In this document: piece by piece, positions 30,451 to 37,808 of the stretch
How the letters are laid out: each line of letters begins with the position of its first letter
Position numbering within the stretch: the stretch's first letter is position 1
Assembly (NCBI RefSeq): GCF_007970185.1
Contig: NZ_CP042431.1
Span: 868,001-932,000, forward strand
Source of the DNA: Pseudobacter ginsenosidimutans
Lineage (GTDB): Bacteria; Bacteroidota; Bacteroidia; Chitinophagales; Chitinophagaceae
Reading direction: 5' to 3'
DNA: 64,000 nt
Program-made: the position numbers and the translations under genes
The notes under the pieces: generated by a model
Database searches by the model: none
What the model was told of the DNA's origin: nothing
Seen by the model: only the letters and a program-made list of their open reading frames with translations

Positions 30451-30481
30451 TTGCTGGTACGCATCCCTGACTGTAGATTTG
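30451..30481 (+). promoter_or_regulatory. Promoter of the LiaF-like/LytS operon
   Basis: TTG (30451-30453), 20 bases, then TAGATTTG (30474-30481) fits the Bacteroidota -33/-7 pattern. It ends 15 bases before ATG 30497 and argues against an upstream TTG start at 30479. Confidence 0.6.
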
Positions 30482-30496
30482 TTGAAAATTAAGCAA

Positions 30497-31267
30497 ATGG
30501 ACAGCATTCAGCAGGATTCAGCCAGAAGTCAGGATCAGCAGCAACCACCAAAAAACAAAAAGAATTTGTGGGCAGGGCTGATCCTGTTGGCAGTGGGCGC
30601 CATCCTGCTACTCAATACCCTAGGTGTTGATTTCCCCTCCTGGATCATCTCCTGGCCGATGGGCCTTATCGTGATCGGCCTTGCCATTGGCGTATCCAAT
30701 AAATTCAGAGACTTCTCCTGGCTGGTAGTTTCAGGAGTTGGTACATTCTTCCTCATCAGCAGATTATTCCCCGATATACAGGTTTATCGTTTCATACTTC
30801 CCGTAGCATTCATTGCCGTTGGACTGATTGTTCTGTATGGCGCAAAAGGAAGCTGGTTCTCCAGAAAAAGAAGGGATGAAGACAAACAATACGGCCTCGT
30901 TACAGACGATTCCGGCCCCCTCACGGAAGATCAGCGCCTGGAACTGATAGCAGTTTTCGGAGGCATCAAGAAAACTGTTTACAACAAGAATTTTCGTGGT
31001 GGCGAGATCGTTACCATCTTCGGCGGCGGCGAAGTGAACCTGCTGAATGCCGACTTCAACGGCACCATCATCCTCGAAGTTGTTCACCTGTTCGGCGGCG
31101 TAAAATTGCAGGTACCCGCCCACTGGGAAGTGAGCACTTCAGAAGCCGTGGCCGTATTTGGCGGCATAGACGACAAACGAAATTTTTCCGTTCCAACAGA
31201 CCCGGCCAAAAAGCTGATCATCCGCGGCACCATCATTTTTGGTGGGCTCGACATAAGAAGCTATTAA
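30497..31267 (+). CDS. LiaF-like transmembrane protein
   Basis: The 256-residue protein has a polar N-terminus, then three or four hydrophobic segments (about 22-110, with LWAGLILLAVGAILLLNTLG and a GLIVIGLAIG repeat), as in LiaF/DUF5668 N-domains, and a C-terminal right-handed beta-type domain (about 145-256) with repeated VFGGI/IFGGG/LFGGV motifs like the LiaF C-terminal domain. LiaF proteins in Firmicutes restrain an envelope-stress kinase. Here it leads an operon with a LytS-type kinase and LytTR regulator, 30-odd bases before a DUF4288 gene, so a similar sensory or inhibitory role is a fair inference. Confidence 0.85.
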   Translation: MDSIQQDSARSQDQQQPPKNKKNLWAGLILLAVGAILLLNTLGVDFPSWIISWPMGLIVIGLAIGVSNKFRDFSWLVVSGVGTFFLISRLFPDIQVYRFILPVAFIAVGLIVLYGAKGSWFSRKRRDEDKQYGLVTDDSGPLTEDQRLELIAVFGGIKKTVYNKNFRGGEIVTIFGGGEVNLLNADFNGTIILEVVHLFGGVKLQVPAHWEVSTSEAVAVFGGIDDKRNFSVPTDPAKKLIIRGTIIFGGLDIRSY

Positions 31268-31296
31268 ACAAATTTATCTTCCTTTAAATCCATTTT

Positions 31297-31659
31297 ATGA
31301 ACTGGTACCTCGCAAAGATCGTTTACAGGATACACTGCGGAACTGACGGAGATCAACACGCGCAGTTTGATGAACAACTCAGGTTGATTGCAGCAGATAA
31401 CGAAACCAGCGCATTTGAAAAGGCTACTGCCATCGGAACACAGGAAGAAGAGATCTTCCTCAACCAGAACGAAAAACTGGTAAGATGGGAATTCATCAAC
31501 ATAAGCGAACTCTACCAGCTATCAGCCCTCATAGACGGAGCCGAACTCTACTCACGAATCCAGGAAACAGACGATGCAGAACTTTTCACTGAACAGGTGC
31601 ATCGCAAAGCTGCACATATACAGAACAATATCACACATAAGATCCTGCAACTATTCTAA
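31297..31659 (+). CDS. DUF4288-family protein
   Basis: The 120-residue soluble protein begins MNWYLAKIVYRIHCGTDGD and contains LVRWEFINISELYQLSALIDGAELYS, which match the DUF4288 family. No signal peptide, membrane segment or catalytic motif is seen. The biochemical role is unknown. Its position between the LiaF-like gene (29-base gap) and the LytS kinase (9-base gap) suggests co-expression. Confidence 0.8.
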   Translation: MNWYLAKIVYRIHCGTDGDQHAQFDEQLRLIAADNETSAFEKATAIGTQEEEIFLNQNEKLVRWEFINISELYQLSALIDGAELYSRIQETDDAELFTEQVHRKAAHIQNNITHKILQLF

Positions 31660-31668
31660 ATCTGAATA

Positions 31669-32706
31669 ATGGCCGCATCAATTCTGGCATCAAGGCGGAA
31701 CAAGCTGATAGTTCTGGGCAACTGGTTGCTCTGGACCACGCTGCACGCCTATGTGCTGAATGAATGGGGCCTCAGCTGGGACGTCAGTTCCATCGATGCA
31801 GCCATCAACAATTCCGTACTGCTGGTATGCTGCTTCCTCCTCATCGCCAACCTCCATTATTACCGGCCGAGAAAAGGACTGCTGCCTTACCTCCTGCTCA
31901 TCTGCAGCGCATTGAGCGCCCTCACCATGTGCGGCGCTTATTATATTCTCAAATCCGCCATGGGCGATGATCCGCATTACATGGAGATACTGGAGCATTC
32001 CAAAGGAGTCCGCTTCAGCATTGCCCTGTTGATGACAGGAGGCGTGGCCCTGGTATCCGAACTCTGGTACACACTGGAAGAACAAAAGGACCAGGAAAAG
32101 AGAAGGGCCGATGCCGAAAAGATCGCCCGCGATGCCGAGCTCTACCAGTTGAGACAACAACTGCAACCACATTTCCTGTTCAACAGCCTCAATTCCATCA
32201 GCGCCCTTGTGAGCTTCAAGCCCGCCGAAGCCAGGAAGATGATCCAGCAATTATCGGATTTCCTTCGCGGTACACTCAGAAAAGAAGAACAACAATGGAT
32301 CAGTCTCGCAGATGAACTGAAACACCTGCAACTGTATCTCGAAATAGAAAAAGTAAGGTTCGGCCATCGCCTGCAGACAATGATCACGCAGGAAGAAGGT
32401 ACCCGCGAACTTCAGATCCCGCACATGCTTTTACAGCCTGTTGTGGAGAATGCCATCAAATTCGGATTATACGACACCACCGGTGATGTGGAGATCAGGA
32501 TCGAAGCCGGCATTCAAAACAATATGCTCACGCTCACAGTGCAAAATCCTTTCGATCCGGCAACGGCGTCGCCACAGTCGGGAACCGGCTTCGGGCTTCA
32601 TTCTGCCCGCAGAAGGCTTTATCTGCTATTCGGCCGGCAGGACCTGCTGAGCACCACATCGGCCGATAATGTTTTCACCACTACCATCAAAATTCCACAG
32701 CTATGA
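31669..32706 (+). CDS. LytS/YehU-type sensor histidine kinase
   Basis: The 345-residue inner-membrane kinase has four hydrophobic helices (about 10-130), a short coiled coil (EEQKDQEKRRADAEKIARDAE), the His_kinase motif LRQQLQPHFLFNSLNSIS with the phospho-accepting His (near 165), and an ATPase domain with the N-box PVVENAIKFGL and GTGFGLHS. No periplasmic sensor domain is present, so the signal is probably sensed in the membrane or supplied by the LiaF-like partner. Its end overlaps the regulator gene by 4 bases, so the two are translationally coupled. Confidence 0.95.
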   Translation: MAASILASRRNKLIVLGNWLLWTTLHAYVLNEWGLSWDVSSIDAAINNSVLLVCCFLLIANLHYYRPRKGLLPYLLLICSALSALTMCGAYYILKSAMGDDPHYMEILEHSKGVRFSIALLMTGGVALVSELWYTLEEQKDQEKRRADAEKIARDAELYQLRQQLQPHFLFNSLNSISALVSFKPAEARKMIQQLSDFLRGTLRKEEQQWISLADELKHLQLYLEIEKVRFGHRLQTMITQEEGTRELQIPHMLLQPVVENAIKFGLYDTTGDVEIRIEAGIQNNMLTLTVQNPFDPATASPQSGTGFGLHSARRRLYLLFGRQDLLSTTSADNVFTTTIKIPQL

Positions 32707-33467
32707 TCAAAGCAATACTGATAGACGATGAGCCCCTGGCGAGAATGATCGTGAACGAATACCTTCAGGCATTCCCGGAGATCACAGTGGTGCAGGAATG
32801 CAATGATGGTTTCGAAGGCGTGAAAGCCATTCAGCAACACCAGCCTGAACTGGTATTCCTGGATGTGCAGATGCCCAAGATCAATGGCTTCGAAATGCTG
32901 GAACTGATAGACAATCCGCCTGCCATCATCTTTACCACCGCCTTCGATGAATATGCCCTCAAAGCTTTTGAGAATAACGCTGTGGACTACCTGCTGAAAC
33001 CTTTCAGCCAGGAAAGATTCGATAAAGCCCTCCGCAAATGGCTGGAGCAGCAAAACCAGCAACAACCCGCCAATTCAAAAGAACAAACCGAAGCGCTTTT
33101 GCAGGAAGCCGCAATCGGTGCGCCACAAAACCAGCGCATCGTGGTGAAAACCGGCAGCAAGATCCGCATCATCCCCATCCATGAAGTACTGTACCTCGAA
33201 GCTGATGATGATTACGTAAAAGTGCATACGGCGGATGGCGTGTTCCTGAAGAACAAAACCATGACGCATTTTGAGCAGACACTGGATCCCCGCCAGTTCG
33301 TAAGGACACATCGTTCCTATATCGTTAATGTACAGATTATCACCAGACTGGATGCCTACGAGAAAGAAAGTTACCTGGCTGTTCTCAATACCGGCAGCGC
33401 CAATCCCGTGACCGTTCCCGTAAGTAAGACCGGTTACGCCAAACTCAAAACAGTATTGGGAATCTGA
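32703..33467 (+). CDS. LytTR-family response regulator
   Basis: The 254-residue protein pairs with the kinase just upstream. The receiver domain (1-120) has the acidic pair in LIDDEP (near 8), the phospho-accepting Asp in LVFLDVQMPKINGF (near 58) and the switch Lys in YLLKPFS (near 105). The LytTR DNA-binding domain (about 145-254) has LYLEADDDYVKVHTADG and FVRTHRSYIVN. It binds DNA as a dimer at paired direct repeats. Targets are not evident; envelope-related genes are a guess from the operon. Confidence 0.95.
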   Translation: MIKAILIDDEPLARMIVNEYLQAFPEITVVQECNDGFEGVKAIQQHQPELVFLDVQMPKINGFEMLELIDNPPAIIFTTAFDEYALKAFENNAVDYLLKPFSQERFDKALRKWLEQQNQQQPANSKEQTEALLQEAAIGAPQNQRIVVKTGSKIRIIPIHEVLYLEADDDYVKVHTADGVFLKNKTMTHFEQTLDPRQFVRTHRSYIVNVQIITRLDAYEKESYLAVLNTGSANPVTVPVSKTGYAKLKTVLGI

Positions 33468-33766
33468 AAAAAATTTTATTCACCAAAAATGCCCCACTAT
33501 TTCTCCTTTCGGTTTTTTCGATTATTTTCATCCCTATCATTTCCGCCGATCTGCTGACCCAACCAAAAATTCACCGTCCCTTTCATTAAATCCAATTTCT
33601 ATTGTGCAGCCGTTGGTTCAGACCTTGACCTAACAGTGATGGACACCTGATTTTTTTGTGTTGATAAACTTGACAAACCTTAGCATATTCCTTATCCGAA
33701 TTTTCAATGCGGCTGGTTATATCCTGCCGGGCAATGATTTACAGCATCCTAAAACTATCATTCCTA
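33468..33766. other. Intergenic region before the ECF sigma gene, nothing clear seen
   Basis: About 300 AT-rich bases follow the LytTR gene. No strong terminator hairpin or exact TAnnTTTG box was found. The first 60 bases of the open frame that starts at 33707 are counted here, because the sigma factor more likely starts at 33767. Confidence 0.4.
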
Positions 33767-34366
33767 ATGAAATCGGATATGGCGTTAATTGCTGCGCTGC
33801 ACAGAAGGCAGCCTGAAGCGATAAGAGAACTGTTCAACCAGTTGTACAAACCCCTCATCTATTTTGCCGGAAAACTGGTGGACAACAAACATGAAGCAGA
33901 AGATATAGTTGGCACTTCTTTTTTCAAGCTCACAGGCCGTATAGAGCAGTTCCCTACCATTCGAGATGTGAAAGCTTTTCTCTACATCACCACACGCAAT
34001 GAATGCCTCGATTATCTCAGAAGGATCGCCCGCAATGAGAGAACGCAGGACCAACTGCAATACCTGATGGACTATAATGATGCGCAGGCCGGTGACGAAA
34101 TGCTGCGCGCCAGGATCCTCCAGGAAGTGTATAATGAAATTGAACAACTTCCTCCGCAATGCCGTAGGATTTTCAAACTGATCTATAGCAAAGGAATGAC
34201 CACCAAACAAATTGCAGATGAGCTGGAGCTCTCACCTCAAACAATTCTGAACCAGAAAGCAAAAGCATTGAACCTGTTGAGAGGCATACTCGTTAAAAAG
34301 AATCTGATGCCGCACTCCACCTTTTTCCAATTGTTTTTGCTAATTTCGATTGAGTTTTTCCTTTGA
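33767..34366 (+). CDS. RNA polymerase sigma factor, ECF subfamily
   Basis: From ATG 33767 the protein is 199 residues: region 2 (about 10-80, with PEAIRELFNQLYKPLIYFA and DVKAFLYITTRNECLDYL) and region 4 (about 130-185, with LPPQCRRIFKLIYSKGMTTKQIA), as in the Bacteroidota FecI-like sigma factors controlled by FecR. ATG 33707 would add an unlikely N-terminus. A FecR gene follows after 135 bases, but no TonB/SusC receptor gene comes next, so the usual signalling cascade has no local target. Confidence 0.9.
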   Translation: MKSDMALIAALHRRQPEAIRELFNQLYKPLIYFAGKLVDNKHEAEDIVGTSFFKLTGRIEQFPTIRDVKAFLYITTRNECLDYLRRIARNERTQDQLQYLMDYNDAQAGDEMLRARILQEVYNEIEQLPPQCRRIFKLIYSKGMTTKQIADELELSPQTILNQKAKALNLLRGILVKKNLMPHSTFFQLFLLISIEFFL

Positions 34367-34501
34367 CATCTGAACTTTCCCAACCCGCGCCAGGCACAGC
34401 TTTTATGCAATCATTCCAGGGCTGATCCACGCATGTTGCCAATACAAAGTCATTTCCGGGCGCAGGCGCCTGACCGCCGTTTTTCCACAGAATAAATACC
34501 A

Positions 34502-35734
34502 ATGACAAACGATCGAATTGAAGAACTGTTAACTAAATTCCTTGAAGGTGATATTTCCGCTGATGAAAAGGCGGAACTGGAACAATGGCTTGCCTCAGAC
34601 GAACGTCATAATATCTTTCAGTTTGTACATAAGGAAGAATGGGTGAAGAAAGGTATTGCAGAGCTGGATAAAATTGACGTTGATTCCGGCTACGAAAAAT
34701 TCATTAGTAAATATCAGTCGCAGGACCCGGATGCAGATGCAATTGAAATGCCTCCACCGGCCCGGAAACGCTGGCCAATGATCGCTGCCGCCGCAGCAGC
34801 CGTGTTTATTGTTTCACTCGGCAGCTGGTACTATTTCTTCAGAAGCACACCATCTCTGCAGGCAAAGGATGATCCTGCCGACCGTTATCTGAATGATATT
34901 GCCCCCGGTGGCAATGTAGCTACCCTTCAACTCGCAGATGGCCGCACCATCAGGCTTGACCAGTCTGCCAATGGACTGCTTGCCGATGAAGGCGAAGCCA
35001 CCGTACAAAAGACTGCGGAAGACAAACTGGAATACAGTACTTCCAAAGCCGCCAATAAAGGCGCCGATCTTTTCAATACCATCAGCACTCCTTCAGGCGG
35101 CCAGTACCGTGTTGTATTGCCTGATGGGTCGAAGGTCTGGCTGAATGCAGCATCCTCCATCCGTTTTCCACTATCCTTCACCGGTAGTGAACGGAGAGTG
35201 ATCATTTCGGGAGAAGCTTTCTTTGATGTGGTGCAGGTGAAAAAAGGACAAACCAAAATTCCGTTCATCGTGAATATCCAGCAATCTGCGGGTACTACCG
35301 GTGAGGTGCAGGTGCTGGGTACCCGCTTCAATGTAAATGCCTATAATGATGAAGCTACTGTAAGGACCACTTTATTACATGGCAGGGTGCGCATCATTCC
35401 TGCTTCACAACCCGGACAGGCAAGATTGATACAGCCCGGCCAGCAGGCGGATTACAACAACAAAGGAGATGTAGCCATCATCACACCGGACACCAGCAGT
35501 ACCGTGGCCTGGCGGGAAGGGAAATTCATTTTCCAGAACGAGCCCATCCAGGGCATCATGCGGCAATTATCCAGGTGGTACGATGTGAAGGTCGTTTTCA
35601 AAGACAATATCGATGCCCGTTTTGTGGCCACCTTCCCGCGCAATATCCAGATGTCTGAAATGCTGAAGATCCTGGAAAAAACGAATATCGTCCGATTTGC
35701 CATCGAGGGCAAAACGGTTACAGTGATGCGCTGA
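34502..35734 (+). CDS. FecR-family anti-sigma factor
   Basis: The 410-residue inner-membrane regulator has a cytoplasmic N-terminal domain (1-80, with LLTKFLEGDISADEKAELEQ) that binds the ECF sigma factor, one transmembrane helix (about 90-112, MIAAAAAAVFIVSLGSWYY), and a periplasmic FecR domain (about 195-300, with ISTPSGGQYRVVLPDGSKVW and GEAFFDV) followed by DUF4974 (about 335-410). It pairs with the sigma gene upstream. In polysaccharide utilisation loci such proteins sense a TonB-dependent transporter; here none is adjacent. The convergent AraC gene ends 7 bases away. Confidence 0.93.
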   Translation: MTNDRIEELLTKFLEGDISADEKAELEQWLASDERHNIFQFVHKEEWVKKGIAELDKIDVDSGYEKFISKYQSQDPDADAIEMPPPARKRWPMIAAAAAAVFIVSLGSWYYFFRSTPSLQAKDDPADRYLNDIAPGGNVATLQLADGRTIRLDQSANGLLADEGEATVQKTAEDKLEYSTSKAANKGADLFNTISTPSGGQYRVVLPDGSKVWLNAASSIRFPLSFTGSERRVIISGEAFFDVVQVKKGQTKIPFIVNIQQSAGTTGEVQVLGTRFNVNAYNDEATVRTTLLHGRVRIIPASQPGQARLIQPGQQADYNNKGDVAIITPDTSSTVAWREGKFIFQNEPIQGIMRQLSRWYDVKVVFKDNIDARFVATFPRNIQMSEMLKILEKTNIVRFAIEGKTVTVMR

Positions 35735-35741
35735 TCCGGTT

Positions 35742-36722
35742 TTATTTTCCCCTGAAATAACGTGGCGGAAATCCAAAATACTTTTTGAACACTACCGAGA
35801 AATTCGCCATGTTCTTGTAGCCGGTGAGCCGGGCGATCTGCTCAACGGGAATATGCGTTTCATGCAACAGCGCGCCTGCACGTTCCATCCGCGCTTCCAG
35901 CAGGTATTCGAAAATACCTGCACCATAGATCTTGAGGAATCCGCGCTTCAGCTTGTGGGCGGTAAGCCCGCGGCGTTTGGCGAGTTGCTCCACTGAATAG
36001 GATCTGTCCAGCTGCTTCAGCAGGAATGCTTTCATCTCGTAAATGGTTTCCACTTCCGCTTCACTGAGTTTAACGGCGGCAGGCGCTTTGTAGTTGATTG
36101 TTCTGTGCAAAGCCATCAGCAACAATTCATTCACTTTTGCATCCAGGTACAACTGGCGGAGCGGCCCTGTGTACGTATTGTTGAGGATGTCTTTAATGAT
36201 GGCCATCATTGCAGGCGTGGCCACCAGCGGAGCGCTGCCTGCCAGTGCCGGACCATTGCTGCATGCACGGTCCAGCAAGGCAGCGGCCAGCGGGAAGTGA
36301 GCAGCCATGGGCTTCAGGAATGCCGGAGTGATGCAGAGCTCGAAACTGGAATAGAGACGGTCCTTATCGAACCTCAATCTCGTTTGCCCCTTTGCGTTAT
36401 AGTACATGGCAAATGAGCTTTCATGCATCCACCAGTCCGGAAGTCCTTTGGCCTGATAGTGAAAACTGTTCCGGATCATGAAGGGAATCCTGATCACGGG
36501 ATGATCATCAGTGATGGTAAGTGTGTCCTGAAGTGGTAACTGGAAAGTATTGTACCAGATGGAGTAATTGCTGCCGCTCAGTTCCTGGAGCAGGTATTGC
36601 CCGTTTGGGCCTGAAGCAACAAGGCATTTTGCATCGGGTAATTTGTACTCCCACAGCATGGTGGGCATACATGGGGACAGGGTCACCTGTCCGGTGATTT
36701 CGGATAGTAGGCTTAATGGCAT
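35742..36722 (-). CDS. AraC-family transcriptional regulator
   Basis: The 326-residue protein has an unassigned N-terminal sensing domain (about 1-215) and an AraC double helix-turn-helix at the C-terminus (about 230-326): SYSVEQLAKRRGLTAHKLKR for the first and IPVEQIARLTGYKNMANFSV with FGFPPRYFRG for the second. Domain order resembles PchR-like regulators, some of which respond to siderophores, but I cannot name the ligand. It is monocistronic, with a strong palindrome 19-50 bases upstream of its start. Confidence 0.9.
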   Translation of the reverse strand: MPLSLLSEITGQVTLSPCMPTMLWEYKLPDAKCLVASGPNGQYLLQELSGSNYSIWYNTFQLPLQDTLTITDDHPVIRIPFMIRNSFHYQAKGLPDWWMHESSFAMYYNAKGQTRLRFDKDRLYSSFELCITPAFLKPMAAHFPLAAALLDRACSNGPALAGSAPLVATPAMMAIIKDILNNTYTGPLRQLYLDAKVNELLLMALHRTINYKAPAAVKLSEAEVETIYEMKAFLLKQLDRSYSVEQLAKRRGLTAHKLKRGFLKIYGAGIFEYLLEARMERAGALLHETHIPVEQIARLTGYKNMANFSVVFKKYFGFPPRYFRGK

Positions 36723-36740
36723 GGTAATAATATCTGATTA

Positions 36741-36772
36741 GTAACAAGATCCTCTGCGCAGAGGCAGGTTAC
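36741..36772. promoter_or_regulatory. Nested palindrome upstream of the AraC-type gene
   Basis: CCTCTGCGCAGAGG (36751-36764) is a perfect 14-bp palindrome, flanked by GTAAC (36741) and GTTAC (36768) as a second inverted pair. It may be an autoregulatory operator or a leader hairpin. Confidence 0.45.
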
Positions 36773-37076
36773 CAAATTTCGAACATTGCTTTGAGAACGC
36801 GTTATTTTATTGGGAGTTTTTTCCCATTACTGGCCGCAATCTGTAAGGGTTTTTGTGTATTTACGCTTAGATGCTTTGGGTTATTTTGTAATTTAAACTA
36901 CCTTCAAATTAGATTCTTTACCGCTGATTTGTCAACTTTCAACAGCCAATTAACGTGGAAGAAGACGCGTTAAAAGGCAGATCTACTCCCTCTGAAAGTA
37001 ATTTGCACCCATTGTAATCCTTAAACGCTAGAATTGGATCAGGCTCTGGTTGGGCATACCTTAAAAACCTATAGCA
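36773..37076. other. Intergenic region between AraC-type and GNAT genes
   Basis: About 300 AT-rich bases hold no credible gene. CGCGTTA with a run of T or A after it occurs twice (near 36799 and 36965). The region must contain the divergent promoters of both neighbours, but I could not place boxes with confidence. Confidence 0.4.
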
Positions 37077-37754
37077 ATGTCAACCAGCTTTAATTTCCCG
37101 TTTGCCACAGCGGCTACAACAGGTTATTTCGAAGCGCATCCTATGAGCAGCAGTCCCCTTGAAATTGGACGGACCATGCTGTGTAAACCTGTTTCCTATG
37201 CTGCTATTCAACAGCACCCGGTGTGCACCAAGTTCTTTCCATTGAATCAGTTCACCGTGAAAGTAAGGCTGTTATGCCTCGGAACTGATCTGCCGGTGAT
37301 CTATAACTGGCTCCCATGGCGCTTTACAAGGTTCATGAAAAAAGATGCGCATATCCGCCATCTCAATGAAACCTACAATTGCATCGCCGATTCCAGCTCC
37401 GTACAATCCTTTTTCGTTCAGGTAAATGAAACTGCTGCTGCCCAGGTGGATATTCATCACGCTATCCAGGATGATATCAGCGCTTACTATGAGGCAAAAC
37501 CCGGCGATTACCGCCTGCAGATGCTCATGGACCCTGAAAGAGAAAACAATCATGAATGGACATTGGGTATCCTTCAGACCTTCCAGGATTTCTTCTTCTC
37601 ATTTACAGAAGTTGAAAGACTGTTGATCTCACTGGAAGAGGACAGCAACCTGAATTGTACACTGGAAAAAGCAGGATTTACCCTGGAGGCGCAAGTTATT
37701 ACGCCCGACAAAAAAGTGAAATTGTATCGTTGCGGCAGAAAGCTTGTTGCCTAA
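37077..37754 (+). CDS. GNAT acetyltransferase of the siderophore (Acetyltransf_8) type
   Basis: The 225-residue soluble protein has a C-terminal domain (about 60-225) shaped like acetyltransferases of hydroxamate siderophore synthesis: a loop LPVIYNWLPW, QSFFVQVNETAAAQVDIHHA, the strand GDYRLQMLMDP where the acetyl-CoA site lies, and LNCTLEKAGFTLEAQV, a typical GNAT end. The N-terminal 60 residues are unusual and may bind the partner or substrate. No siderophore synthetase, hydroxylase or receptor genes are next to it, so the substrate is open. It stands alone, with a good terminator after it. Confidence 0.65.
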   Translation: MSTSFNFPFATAATTGYFEAHPMSSSPLEIGRTMLCKPVSYAAIQQHPVCTKFFPLNQFTVKVRLLCLGTDLPVIYNWLPWRFTRFMKKDAHIRHLNETYNCIADSSSVQSFFVQVNETAAAQVDIHHAIQDDISAYYEAKPGDYRLQMLMDPERENNHEWTLGILQTFQDFFFSFTEVERLLISLEEDSNLNCTLEKAGFTLEAQVITPDKKVKLYRCGRKLVA

Positions 37755-37772
37755 GATCAATCTTATTTCAAC

Positions 37773-37808
37773 AATACCGGCAGTGAATTATCGCAGCCGG
37801 TATTTTTT
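37773..37808. terminator. Bidirectional hairpin terminator
   Basis: AATACCGGC (37773-37781) and GCCGGTATT (37796-37804) form a perfect 9-bp stem followed by T on the plus side. It serves the GNAT gene and overlaps the 3' end of the convergent M28 peptidase gene. Confidence 0.8.
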
